Origin: Apostichopus japonicus
Taxonomy: Eukaryota > Echinodermata > Holothuroidea > Aspidochirotida > Stichopodidae
DNA length: 64,000 nucleotides
Reading direction: 5' to 3'
Assembly (NCBI RefSeq): GCF_037975245.1
Contig: NC_092580.1
Coordinates: forward strand, 26,022,501-26,086,500
Below the pieces are notes generated by a model. It was given only the letters and a program-made list of their open reading frames with translations, was not told where the DNA came from and ran no database searches. This document shows positions 11,476-24,003 of the stretch, piece after piece (within the stretch, counting starts at the first letter, position 1; the number at the start of each line of letters is the position of its first letter). The position numbers and the translations under genes are program-made.

Positions 11476-12124
11476 AAGGGGAAGTGAGGGGAAGGGAAGG
11501 GAAGGGAAGGGAAGGGAAGGGAAGGGAAGGGAAGGGAAGGGAAGGGAAGGGAAGGGAAGGGAAGGGAAGGGAAGGGAAGGGAAGGGAAGGGAAGGGAAGG
11601 GAAGGGAAGGGAAGGGAAGGGAAGGGAAGGGAAGGGAAGGGAAGGGAAGGGAAGGGAAGGGAAGGGAAGGGAAGGGAAGGGAAGGGAAGGGAAGGGAAGG
11701 GAAGGGAAGGGAAGGGAAGGGAAGGGAAGGGAAGGGAAGGGAAGGGAAGGGAAGGGAAGGGAAGGGAAGGGAAGGGAAGGGAAGGGAAGGGAAGGGAAGG
11801 GAAGGGAAGGGAAGGGAAGGGAAGGGAAGGGAAGGGAAGGGAAGGGAAGGGAAGGGAAGGGAAGGGAAGGGAAGGGAAGGGAAGGGAAGGGAAGGGAAGG
11901 GAAGGGAAGGGAAGGGAAGGGAAGGAAGAGGAAGGAAGAAAGGGAAGGGAAGGGAAGGGAAGGGAAGGGAAGGGAAGGGAAGGGAAGGGAAGGGAAGGGA
12001 AGGGAAGGGAAGGGAAGGGAAGGGAAGGGAAGGGAAGGGAAGGGAAGGGAAGGGAAGGAAGGGAAGTGAGGGGAAGGAAGGGAAGGGAGGGGAAGGAAGA
12101 GGAAGGAAGAAAGGGGAAGGAAGG
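11476..12124. repeat. (GGGAA)n pentanucleotide microsatellite
   Basis: About 87 uninterrupted GGGAA units run from about 11487 to 11924. After a short GAAGAGGAAGGAAGAAA break, about 23 more units run to about 12056, then degenerate GGAAG sequence continues to about 12124. The plus strand is pure purine. The 226-codon frame of repeated GREGK is an artefact of a 5-base period read over 15 bases, not a gene. Such tracts can form triplex or quadruplex DNA. Confidence 0.95.
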
Positions 12125-12485
12125 AGACAGCTGTGATACAGGAAATAAAGTAATTGTCAGCTAGTTTATGATTCCCTGAAGATTGCCTGAGAGAGAATTG
12201 TTAAGATATGAGGGAGCATTTAATCTCTCTCTCTTTCAAGTAGAGGTACCCACACTCACACATACATATATACCAGCACTATCTTTTTTCTCAAGATTCT
12301 CACCTACAGTATAAGGAACATTAACACCTCCCAAGGAAATTGAATTATTTATACAGTGAAGCTTTGAAAACTCATGCAAACATCATACATCAGAGTCAAC
12401 TAGGTTATCAGCTATGTCAGCTAGTGAAAATTAACCAAATGTGACAAGTGCAGGTATTGAATGCAAAAAGAGCAAAATTATTTTA

Positions 12486-12722
12486 ATGTTAGTTTAGACA
12501 ACGTTCGGAACTTTAGATAACATCAAAGTTTAGACATCAACTTGAATTTAGACATCAACCGTAACTTTAGACATCAAAGTGAGTTTAAACATCAACGTGT
12601 GTTTAGACATCAACTTAAGTTTATACATCAATGTGAGTTTTAGCAGCAACATGGTAAAACAGCAGCAACAATTACTTTACTTTCGACAACAACAAAATTA
12701 GTTTTAAACAACAAAATAATTT
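12486..12722. repeat. Degenerate ~22-bp tandem repeat
   Basis: The phrase TTTAGACATCAAC with a variable GTNNGA-like spacer recurs about eight times and then drifts into TTTTAGCAGCAACA copies. No coding is seen. Confidence 0.75.
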
Positions 12723-13849
12723 TGCCATTTTCATGTTCCATATGTAGGAATGTCATGTGACACATAGCCACCTCCCCAGTTACCAAAATCAAATCAAATC
12801 ATATATACATTTTTTATCACATATCTGTGCTTATGTGCCTACTTAGGATACCAAAGGGTAACCTTAAGTTACTTCATGTTTAGACTTCTCTTCACAACTG
12901 GTTCATATATATATCACCAGATCGGTTTCCTCTTGATTATTATTCAACCTTCATATTTATTAGTTCTTGACAAAGTGCCAAAGTCATGGGCAAATCCAGT
13001 TTCCTTTTTATATTGTGTGAGCTGACATTGTTGCTGACATTGTTTGTATTCACTTGTGTAGATTTTATAGTTACACAATGTTGCATATAGGCATTATTCT
13101 TCCCTTCAGAAAATAGAAATTGCTCAGGATGGATTTAATCTGTCAAATACTATATCAAATTGTACATTATCAATAAAAGACCAGACGCCAGTGTAAATTG
13201 TGAAACATTGCCTTGGTATGTGCTTGTCATCATTTTTAAACTCACGTACTGTACTTCCCAGAAACTAGACAAAGCAGTCATGTAAAATTTTAATCGTCAT
13301 TTTTAATTTTGAATTACTTTGAACGTAAAGAACTATGCAAGAATTTCATGCCACATGAAGAATCATGCTAAGATGCGTAAATGTAGAACACTCATCAGAG
13401 AAAAACTGCATTAACAATCTCATCAAACAACCAATCAAATCCTGTTAACATGGTACTTGTATCAATAATTCATTGTGTTGGCGAGAACTTACGAATACCT
13501 GACCAGCTTTGTTGCCTCAAGTTATTCACAGAAAGGAGGTTTGTGAGAAGTGTAACACACCTAATTAAATTGTTTACTTTTATATCCTAGAAGACAGACT
13601 AGCAGAATTAACTGTGAAGACAATTGAGAGCCAAATATCAAATAGGCTAGACAGTTAGATATTGGCCATATACCCATGTGCCACCTTCATGAAGCAACAT
13701 TTTATTGAAAGTGACATTTTATGCAAACATTTAGTACTTTTTAGAAAGCTGACATATTATGTGGCGATTATGATGCACCAATGATCTTAGACAGAGAACT
13801 CTCTATTGCAAACACCAATGAAGGTAGGTATCCTACATGACTCCACAAA
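12723..13849. other. Non-coding stretch, no gene seen
   Basis: AT-rich sequence with no recognised exon, repeat or RNA gene. The final ~80 bases may be the tail of the tRNA-like element that follows. Confidence 0.45.
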
Positions 13850-13922
13850 TCCTCCACCGGGGTTCGAACCCGCAGGCCTCCCGCTTTATATGCGGACAAC
13901 CTAACCACTAGGCTATGGACGC
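13850..13922 (-). tRNA. tRNA-like sequence (pseudogene or SINE head)
   Basis: On the minus strand a 73-base tRNA shape is readable: acceptor strand GCGTCCA, A box TAGCCTAGTGGTTAGG, anticodon stem TCCGC/GCGGG with loop ATATAAA (anticodon position reads ATA), and a B box GGTTCGAACCC. The 3' acceptor strand TGGAGGA pairs only partly with the 5' strand, with two mismatches, and the T stem has a mismatched base pair. No CCA is expected in a nuclear gene. The defects favour a tRNA-derived SINE or pseudogene over a working tRNA. Confidence 0.5.
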
Positions 13923-14642
13923 TGATTGTATGTTCAGAGGTTTGAAACCGGTAAGGAAGGTCGTAATTCCACTGTTGGCACTGTAGCAAAACTAACTCTT
14001 CTACAGTGCATCATCACCGAAATTGACAAGGAGTAGCAAGAATTGATATACATAATATACATAAATACTGTATACATACATATAAAGATATAACACTGGA
14101 ACTGCTATATATATATATTGTCACACATAACCAGATCAAAAGTTTAAGACTGTTTCATTGAGTGGGTGGGACACCCTCTGTGTCCTCAAGTCCTAACCAG
14201 GATTCCAAAAACTGTAGCGTGCAATATTTCAGCACAATGTGTATACATGTACATGTCAGTTCTAAGCAAGTGAATATAGGCCTGCATTGCCATGGATGAT
14301 AATAACTTCATCGTTTAACTATCGACTCCCTGTTGTGAAATCGCAAGAGCAAAAAAAAATTGGACTGAGGTTGGTGATATTCTATGCTTGCAGTATCTCC
14401 TCTTTAGAAAGCAACACAGTATGTTCTAGGGTCGCACTGTTAACACCTGTTACATTGTAGAATATCAAACCAGTGGCACGTACAAAGAGAAAAACAAAAA
14501 CAGCACTGTAGCGATTCACATTCTGAGAAGCTTTAGGGGATGTCAGGGCACTGGTGTAACAAGGTTAATCAACTGGAAGACTTAGAGACAGGGATCTTCA
14601 CTTCCTGCAGATAAAATATGTACTTTGTCAAAATGTCATAAT
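13923..14642. other. Non-coding stretch, no gene seen
   Basis: AT-rich sequence between the tRNA-like sequence and the minisatellite, with a short TATATATATA run near 14107. Nothing else is recognised. Confidence 0.4.
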
Positions 14643-16292
14643 TCAGTGGTATGGATGTTTATATGGATGGTACAGTATCTATAGGACACTCAGTGGTATA
14701 GATGTTAACATAGATGGTACAGTATATAGAACACTCAGTGGTATAGATGTTTACATGGATGGTACAGTATATAGAACACTCAGTGGTATAGATGTTTACA
14801 TGGATGGTACAGTATATAGAACACTCAGTGGTATAGATGTTTAAATGGATGGTACAGTATATAGAACACTCAGTGGTATAGATGTTAACATAGATGGTAC
14901 AGTATATAGAACACTCAGTGGTATAGATGTTTACATGGATGGTACAGTATATAGAACACTCAGTGGTATAGATGTTTACATGGATGGTACAGTATATAGA
15001 ACACTCAGTGGTATAGATGTTTATATGTATGGTACAGTATATAGAACACTCAGTGGTATAGATGTTTACATGGATGGTACAGTATATAGATCACTCAGTG
15101 GTATAGATGTTTATATGTATGGTACAGTATATAGAACACTCAGTGGTATAGATGTTTACATGGATGGTACAGTATATAGAACACTCAGTGGTATAGATGT
15201 TTATATGTATGGTACAGTATATAGATCACTCAGTGGTATAGATGTTAACATAGATGGTACAGTATATAGAACACTCAGTGGTATAGATGTTTACATGGAT
15301 GGTACAGTATATAGATCACTCAGTGGTATAGATGTTTATATGTATGGTACAGTATATAGAACACTCAGTGGTATAGATGTTAACATAGATGGTACAGTAT
15401 ATAGAACACTCAGTGGTATAGATGTTTACATGGATGGTACAGTATATAGATCACTCAGTGGTATATATGTTTATATGTATGGTACAGTATATAGAACACT
15501 CAGTGGTATAGATGTTAACATAGATGGTACAGTATATAGAACACTCAGTGGTATATATGTTTTATATGTATGGTACAGTATATAGAACACTCAGTGGTAT
15601 AGATGTTAACATAGATGGTACAGTATATAGATCACTCAGTGGTATAGATGTTTATATGTATGGTACAGTATATAGAACACTCAGTGGTATAGATGTTAAC
15701 ATAGATGGTACAGTATATAGAACACTCAGTGGTATATATGTTTTATATGTACGGTACAGTATATAGAACACTCAGTGGTATAGATGTTAACATAGATGGT
15801 ACAGTATATAGAACACTCAGTGTTATAGATGTTTACATGGATGGTACAGTATATAGAACACTCAGTGGTATAGATGTTTATATGTATGGTACAGTATATA
15901 GAACACTCAGTGGTATAGATGTTAACATAGATGGTACAGTATATAGAACACTCAGTGTTATAGATGTTTACATGGATGGTACAGTATATAGAACACTCAG
16001 TGGTATAGATGTTAACAAAGATGGTACAGTATATAGAACACTCAGTGGTATAGATGTTAACATAGATGGTACAGTATATAGAACACTCAGTGTTATAGAT
16101 GTTTACATGGATGGTACAGTATATAGAACACTCAGTGGTATAGATGTTAACAAAGATGGTACAGTATATAGAACACTCAGTGGTAGAGATGTTTACATGG
16201 ATGGTACAGTATCACTCAGTGGTATAGATGTTTATATGGATGGTACAGTATATAGAACACTCAGTGGTATAGATGTTTACATGGATGGTACA
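14643..16292. repeat. 45-bp minisatellite, about three dozen units
   Basis: The unit reads GGTACAGTATATAGAACACT then CAGTGGTATAGATGTTTACATGGAT. It comes in a few interspersed variants: TTACATGGAT, TTATATGTAT and TAACATAGAT at the end, and AGATCACT for AGAACACT. The period is a multiple of three and one frame lacks stops, which gives false proteins of 246, 80 and 212 codons built on a 15-residue unit. Occasional one-base insertions (near 15560 and 15740) shift the frame, which argues against selection for coding. Confidence 0.95.
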
Positions 16293-17360
16293 TCGAACAT
16301 TATTCCATGGAAATGGAAGAAGCAGGGTGGGGATGTAAACTAACAGAGAGTAGAGATACGTGACAAAAATATCGCGCCCCGCTAGGGGCTCGCGGCTTAC
16401 AAAGTATGCTACAAAAGTGAAATCCCAACACTTAGATAAGCGACCAAGTAATGAAAGTACATGAAAACGATCCAACATCTTATAAGAAGTATAATAAAAC
16501 ATGTAAACAAACGGCGAGATACCGCCCATCCGCGCTAATGCGGAACCGCTACAAGGTACACTACAAAAGTGAAACCCAACACTTAGGAAAAGCGACCAAG
16601 TAACGAAGTACATGAAACGAGCAAACATCTTATAGGAAGTATAACAGATAAAACATGTAAACAAACGGCGAGATACCGCCCATCCGCGCTAATGCGGAAC
16701 CGCTGCAAGGTACGCTACAAAAGTGAAACCCAACACTTACAGTAGAAAATAAACGTACAAGTAACGAAAGTACATGAAAACGAACAACATCGTGGCTACA
16801 AAGTACGCTACAAGGGTGAAACCCCACACTAAGAAAAAGCGTACAAGTAACGAAAGTACATGAAAACGATCAAACATCTTATAAGAATATAACAGATAAA
16901 ACATGTATACAAAAGGTGAGATACTGCCCATCCGCGCTAGCGCAGAACAGGTGGGAACAAACGAAGCAATTTCGCGCAACTACTACCTGAAAAAGTAACG
17001 TTACGCTACTCAAAACGAACACATGGGCATGGGTCGCACACTAAAAACAGCCACCAAACTCCCTCCCTTTAGAAGAAAAGGATACTTATCAGGCTGTAAA
17101 CGACTGTAAACGTTCTGAAATCCAATAAGATGTAAAGAAGGTAAAAATCCAATATATTCCGGGCAATTTCCGTAAGATTTTAATCCACTACGAAAACGTA
17201 TGTGTAAACACTTTGGATGGTAGAATGAGAAGGAAGGGCATGGAACGGAAAGCCGGTCGATGAGGGTGCACAGTGTTAAAAGATTACCAAGGCATACTAG
17301 ACACGGTAGAATGAGGTGCTAAGGTTGTGAGGAGACAGGTAAGCGAGGAACGAAGTAAAT
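16293..17360. mobile_element. ~1-kb insert with internal ~155-bp tandem repeats
   Basis: This block interrupts the 45-bp minisatellite, which resumes at 17361. It contains four related units (starting near 16397, 16550, 16705 and 16796, the third truncated) with the phrases AAAGTGAAACCCAACACTTA, GTAACGAAAGTACATGAAAA and ATCCGCGCTAATGCGGAACC. The last can fold as CCGC/GCGG. A second hairpin, GCCCC-GCTA-GGGGC, lies near 16376. The right end (AGGAGACAGGTAAGCGAGGA) recurs at 29900 and 34751. It is probably a non-autonomous mobile element of unknown class; no protein is encoded. Confidence 0.6.
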
Positions 17361-17480
17361 TAGATGTTTACATGGATGGTACAGTACATAGAACACTCAG
17401 TGGTATAGATGTTTATATGGATATTTACAGTATATAGAACACTCATGATCAGTGGTATAGATGTTTACATGGATGGTACA
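17361..17480. repeat. Residual units of the 45-bp minisatellite
   Basis: About three diverged units with the same GATGTTTACATGGATGGTAC phrase continue beyond the insert. One has a small insertion (CATGATCAGTGG). They show that the 1-kb block split a once continuous array, or that the array spread across it. Confidence 0.85.
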
Positions 17481-20237
17481 CTTGGGCTATGTTGACGTGG
17501 GGCCAGCTCCCAGGAGTTCCCAGGCGAGCTCCCAGGGCTGGGGTAAAATATTTTCCAAAGAATGTCAAACTGGTGTTTGATGTTGTTGTAACCTGCTTAT
17601 AGATAAAATAGTGCAATATTGATAGAGGAAATCTAGAAATAATTGGAAAGGAGATCAATTCCTATATTTTAGTGACATTTACTTTAGTGTTTTATTCTAT
17701 AAAAAATTATGACCATGCACTGGCATGCATAAAAACATAATAAATAACAAACCCTCATTGCTCAAGCAAAGCAAGATATTTAAGGAATGTCTTTTAGAAC
17801 TATAAGTGAACTCCTCTTGGATTGCATATGGCATCTGTCTGTTGAGTGTTGCCAACAATAACAAGAGCATACATCACTAAAGCTAAATATACGTTATATA
17901 AATATACTAAATTATGGGTTAATGGCCATTAACCAGGCTTAAATATGTTTTCATTTATCTGCTACAAGTATGAATGTGTACCAATATACTTTATAATATC
18001 TTTAGGCACAGGAAACCAACTTTGCTTGAGAAAGAAAGGGATTTTTTTTGAAACTCAAACTAAATTGTATCCACCTCCCCCCTAATTCAACCCCACACAG
18101 AAACTTATAAAGTATTTATTAGCACAACCTTGCAAGTAGATCTAATTTATTGCCTATGTATGCCTTAGAAAGTACCATTTGATCTCATTTTTTATATATT
18201 TTTTACCATAACAATCAGCAAATTTTGATGTACATATATTAATGTGTACTTCTCAGTGGTCAGGAGTCCCTGTGTATTCCCAAAACTGAAGTTACTGTAC
18301 AAGTGACATTTCACCGTTTTATTTAATTACTTCCTACAAGTACTTTCACTTTCTGTATAATGTTTCTTTGACATCTGGTCACTTTAATATTATTTTTAAG
18401 TTCATCCAAGCTTGCAGATTCAACATTTAATGTTGGTTTTACTCCCTTGTAAAATAATTTTCAAAATGACTCATTTGTTTCAGTCACATTTGTCAGTTGA
18501 GAAAGTCTTCAAGCATTATCGTTTCATTCATTTCTGCCATTAAAATTACAATGATATAAAGTTGTCAACACATATATATAGCAATAAGGCAGTGGGACCA
18601 TCAATACTTCTTTCAATTTTTGTTTGGGATGCTAACAAAGATCGGACACCCCCATCCCCACACAGGGGGTTGGGTGGCCTTCCATTAATTTTCCGAGCAA
18701 CTTTTTTTTCATGTGGGATTGTGGCCACTTAATATTGTCCTGACCTATGGTTCCCCTTTGCCCCTACCAACTCTTGGCTCTTCTAGGCAGATTTGGTAGC
18801 AATAAGCAGACCAACGTTCAAGAAAACTAGAATTTGATCCTTGGTGACCATATTGGATACTTCTAGCATATTTTATAGATGTTTGTAAAGGTCATTGTCC
18901 ATACTAAAGTAAATCATCAATGCAGAGAATGTTCTATTGTTCTTCTGTTACAATCTTTACAAAATGTTGTTGTTGTTGCTTAACAATTACAATTGCCCAT
19001 TAGTTTCATTTGTGGGTTCATGTGACCTATATATTCAAACTGCTATTCATTGTTTATGCATTGATGATATTACAACAGAATAAAAAAACAATGCTTGGAG
19101 GTGCAAGTACTTAACCCAGTACCCTTGTGACGTACAACAAAAGAGAACATTCTTTGCATTCACTCCTATTGTCATGGTTCAGAGATCAAGTTTGGAGATT
19201 TACTTTCAATTTCACACCTCAAAGCCTAAATCTCAACAAATCTAGATAATGAACTTGGTAAGTACTTGGCAATAGTTTGAAAACATCATACTGGCAAGTT
19301 GATCAAAGATTAACACCTAATTGCTGGATCTTTATCCAACCCAAGGATGCCACCTTCTACGTAACAGTATATTTTTAAATTTATCTCATTCTAAAGTTTT
19401 GTAATAAGCGTCATATTGCTTCACGGTTTGGCACTCAAGAAACATTAATTTACAGCAAAATCAATTGATACATTAATTTCGATTGGCCCTTTCAAAGAAT
19501 GACTTACACATTTTCCACATTCTTTGGTAAGTGTATAAAATGGAAGTTTTCCTTCATAGAAGACCACTTTAACATGAATGACCAGTATTCTGAATTTCCA
19601 AGTTAGTATGATAGACAAAGTCTAACCAGGGGAGTTTGCCATTTCGAATGTTCTAACACAATACCATATCCTCAAATCAACACAAAGCTCAATATTGAGT
19701 CAATATGAAAAAAGGACACTTTAATGGCCTCAAATAACAACATGGTTAAGAGTTTTTTCACAAATCAGTCAAGGACAAATGGTGCTGAATGTCAACGTCA
19801 TTCACCCCTGCCTGCTCTTCTGTTAATATCAAGTTAAATTAAAATGTTTTGGTTGATTTATTAAATTAATGAAATGGTGGACTCACCCTTAACATTTAGG
19901 CCTGGCACTGGTAAACTGAAGAAACATATATCAATTTAGCCTTAAAGGAGCATTCCAAAGGTTTAGTATATTTTAAAGGTGGATATCTTGAAAATCGAAG
20001 CAGCTACTGAATTGTTACCAGCTGTCAATATCGTTCCCTTTCGTCTTTATATTATGACACGTCAAGAAGACTAGACCTCTGCCTACTCTGTCCAACATTA
20101 GCCTCAAAGTATGAACGGATTGGACTCCTTCAGCTATATTTCATCATGAATGATAGGTAGAAGCATTCTGATTCATTCATATAACCATATGTAGAAGCTA
20201 TAGTTAAAACTAACGATATGTACAAGTCTGAACTTAC
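17481..20237. other. Non-coding stretch, no gene seen
   Basis: About 2.7 kb of AT-rich sequence without recognised coding, RNA or repeat structure. Confidence 0.4.
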
Positions 20238-20280
20238 CATTGAACATTCCCCATATTTCTTTTCCTGGTGTAGTTTTCAT
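20238..20280 (-). CDS. Weak candidate first coding exon
   Basis: On minus, an ATG at 20280 opens a 14-codon peptide (MKTTPGKEIWGMFN) that ends at a consensus donor, AATG|GTAAGT. The reading frame is closed by a stop just upstream, so it would have to be a start exon. No partner exon is identified and it could be chance. Confidence 0.15.
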
Positions 20281-22965
20281 CCATTCAGATCAAAAACTTA
20301 CAATCAGATTTACTGACCAAATTGTTCATTTCTCAGGTTTTGATCGTCTTTAGGATTTGACCCTGAAGAATGGAAAAGATCAGAAAGGGACTCAATAAAA
20401 CAGAATGTTTGGATTCTAAATCTAAATATTCATTTAAAAAATAAAAACTGAAGTCTGTATGAATGTAGGAGTATCTTGCTTTCTTGCTTCTTTCCCCTGC
20501 CCCCCACCTCCCTCCCTCCCCTTCCCTCCCCCTCCCCCCCCATGATCCTCCTCCTGTAAATAATTTCCAGTGTTTATGATCCTGTTTTTGTCAATGTACA
20601 AATTTACTTGAGGACAAAGTTTTGTCAGTAGCATATGATTACCCATCTTCCTTGAAGCACTCTATCATTGCTGATAATTGCTGACATCCTCTGTTTAATA
20701 CTTATACATCCCACACGAGTCATGGGGGGGGGGGGGGGAACCATAAAGAAAACTGTATTTAGTCAAACTCTCTGTCACACGCTCTAATGGAAAGATGAAA
20801 TCAATTGATGACTGCAAGTTTAGACTAGCTATTATATACAGAGACACTCGCTAACCTGATGATAAATGGTATATATACAAACATGTATTGATTATTTACG
20901 AATACAAATGAAGGAATTTGTGGCCTACATATATGTTCAACCTCTTGTTCATATTCTTGGTTACACACAACTTGAAGGCAGGGTTTATATATAGCAGAGA
21001 TGGATTGAACAGGGAGCCTGCAAGCGGGTGGCAGGCCGGCCCGGTGGGAGGACACAAACTTTGAGGGGCAGTGGGATGTGTGAATTTGATTTGAGGTGAC
21101 AAACCACAAGAGTACTTCAAAGGTTACCATTTCAATGAATCACTCTCTGCATACTGTAACACAAATTCCTCTGTGGTTAAGAAAGGGCATATATAGTTTG
21201 ATATCATCATTATATATATTTACAAAATTATCACGTTTTAACATCAGTGTACAGTATGTATACTGTAGAGTCTGCTGGTATTCCATAGTATTATTATTAC
21301 AGACAGCCTCAGTGAATTAATCTACATCAGACCAGTTCAATAAAACTTACCGCATCACTGCCAACGACCTATCAAATGATTCTAAAAATATGTCTCACAG
21401 CTAGAAACCATCTGCGGTAATGACATTGATCTGGCAGATATGATTCAATAAACATTTATGCAGTAAAATACTGTGTCTGTATATACCTATATATAATATT
21501 AGACTACATAGGCTATCATATATGAGTGTCCTACTGTACTCTACAGCTATCAAGAATTCAAACATCAATCAGTGGAATGCACAGGATTTCAAAGGTAGAG
21601 GGGGGGGTGGGGGAGGGGGGACCAAATTCTAAAATTCCCGGCTAAATTTATATGGAAGGTCTCAAGGCAAACTGATGCATTTTATCATAGGTGTAATTGG
21701 TGTAATTGGTATTAAGTACATATGAAGAGAGAAAATTGGAAACTTTCTCTAGACTTTTTACTCATTTTCCCAGAATTAAACTGGTCTAATCAAGCTAATG
21801 ACCTAACACTGTCACAGGATTTTGATAACGAAAAGCATCAACAAATATTTCTAAGATCAAATGAAAAAGCTGATGAGATGATAACATTTCCAAGTGAGGT
21901 ATGTAAGATGCTCTGAAAGAGGCAGGAAGACAACAATTAAACACATTTTTAAACATATATCTAACCATTTTTTGGTCTTACTAGAATACTTAAGGGCCAT
22001 ATACACAGATGACCTACACATGAAGGTTTCACATAACATAGTTCAAACAAACTATGAAGAGACAGCACATATATGTTATATGTAAATAAATATTACATTA
22101 TTATAGAATGCATAGTAGTCAAGGCTTACCTGAACAGCTTGATCCATCAAAAACAGTGATATGGTAATTCATCAGACTTCAACCGGCTTCCAGGGATAAA
22201 GAAATCTTCCTTATGGACAGGATTAATCTACTGTACTGTAATCCATTATAATTGGAAATGATAAATATTAGAGATTAAATTTTGGAGAGAGAAGTTATTT
22301 GTTACAAATATTTGCATTTTATTCAATAATGATAGTATATGTACCTAGACCACTGAAATCATGTGTCCAATTGAAGGGGGTGTAAATATGCTAGCATATG
22401 CACAAGATCAAAGTACTTTCAAATTTATCTCAATTTGGGTCATTTTTTATTCTGTTTAAATGTTATTAATTTTTTTTTCTCACAAGAAGAAAGCCTGTTT
22501 ACATCTCAAAAGTGAAAGCTTAATGCATCTTTTGCTTAACATTAACTTTTGAGCTTTTCATGTGTACCTGCATGCAAGCCTTTAAACTCAGTGTCTAGAA
22601 ATCATTTTGTCAGGCACTGATGTATCACCAGTAGGCATATAGCTACAGACTATTGGAATGCCATTGCAACATGTGTCCAAGTACACCCAATCATAATATA
22701 CAGATTTAATCATGTTAACGACAGCTGACACAGTATGTACTTGACTATATGTTTAATTGTTATAATCAGTTGCTAATTAATCAGATTGATAAAGCAATAA
22801 GAAATGCACAGCAGGCACTGAAGATTAAGGCAACTGCTTACAAGATAACTTGAGAGCTTGGGGAGAAAGAATGTAGGGAATCCTAAACAAGTATAGCACA
22901 AGAGAGCTAGATACCTCAAATAAATCTACTATCACCTGTAACATCCATATATAATATGTGTAGTT
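20281..22965. other. Non-coding stretch with scattered donor-like sites
   Basis: No gene is assigned. Minus-strand consensus donors occur at 21350/21351 and 22129/22130 after very short open stretches. A C-rich block (20495-20542) and G runs (20726-20738, 21600-21620) are present. Confidence 0.35.
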
Positions 22966-23409
22966 CAGTAGGATGATATTATACCTGAGTAGGATAATAC
23001 TATACCTCAATAGGATAATACTATACCTCAATAGGATAATACTATACTTAATAGGATAATACTATACTTAATAGGATAATTCTGTACCTCAATAGGGTAA
23101 TACTGTATCAATAGGATAACACTATACTTCAATAGGGCAGTACTGTACCTCAATAGGATAACACTATACCTCAATAGGATACTACTTTACCTCAATAGGA
23201 TAACACTGTACCTCAATAGGATAATACTACAGTATACCTCAATAGGATAATACTATACCTCAATAGGATACTACTTTACCTCAATAGGATAACACTGTTC
23301 CTCAATAGGATAATACTACAGTATACCTCAATAGGATAATACTATACCTCAATAGGATAATAGTATCCCTCAATGGGATAAATACTGTACCTCAATAGGA
23401 TAATACTGC
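22966..23409. repeat. ~21-bp minisatellite, about 20 units
   Basis: The unit is close to CCTCAATAGGATAATACTATA, repeated with frequent small length changes (ACACTGTA, ACTACAGTATA, ACTACTTTA variants). The array is AT-rich and has no coding constraint. Confidence 0.9.
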
Positions 23410-23861
23410 AGCTTTACATGGGCATGAAGATACCAGCACCTTTGTCTCTTCAGAAACTGTGCAATCAAAATCTCCAAAAGCAAAATCAGTCAGACTTTAA
23501 GTCTCTTTAAAGCTGCATAATGAGTTGAATGAAGAAGAAAGTTTTTTTTTGAAATATATTTTTTGTGTTATATTGACACGATGAGATGGAGAATATCTAA
23601 CATGAAAATAATTAGAAGCAGCAATGCATGCAGACACCAATTGGGGAAGATTGAGGCATGCATCTAGCGATTAAGTTTTGAATGAATTTCATAACTTGAT
23701 TCCCGGTTTTTCAAACAGTGCAACCAGAATTTGGTTCTGGGAGGACTCTTCAAGAGAAATTTCAGATAATTGCATTTGATATTCGAGAACACAAGATCAA
23801 ATAAGCACAATATATGTATTAGTAAAGACAACTTGGGATTCTAATGCAGTATCCTACACAC

Positions 23862-24003
23862 CTTTAACAGAGCGGAGCCAGGCAACCTGCTGAGTTTGCA
23901 TTTCTCCAAAGGGCAGAAGATGAAAATGCCCTCCAGAGAAGGACATTCCGTCTATCTTCAAATCAGCGACCTTTGACCTTTGAAGAAAACCCCAACCGAC
24001 CAG
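23862..24003 (-). CDS. Possible exon of an unidentified minus-strand gene
   Basis: A 142-base open stretch runs from an acceptor-like ATCAG (24004-24008) to a donor TTAAAG|GTGTGT (23862/23861). It is more GC-rich than its surroundings. It encodes LVGWGFLQRSKVADLKIDG, then MSFSGGHFHLLPFGEMQTQQ, then VAWLRSVK, whose aromatic and charged mix looks like genuine protein. The in-frame ATG at 23944 could also start the protein. I cannot name the family, and no partner exon is confirmed. Confidence 0.35.

Noticed and set aside
11484-12164. 226-codon open frame of GREGK repeats
   Set aside because: Pure translation of the (GGGAA)n microsatellite; all frames are biased and there is no gene context.
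13850-13922. Functional tRNA gene
   Set aside because: Acceptor stem mismatches and an imperfect T stem point to a pseudogene or SINE head.
14643-16292. CRISPR-like array of regular repeats
   Set aside because: The units are contiguous with no unique spacers, and the context is eukaryotic; it is a minisatellite.
14845-16343. Open frames of 246, 80 and 212 codons with a 15-residue repeat
   Set aside because: Produced by a 45-bp minisatellite whose period is a multiple of three; frame-shifting single-base insertions between blocks argue against a protein.
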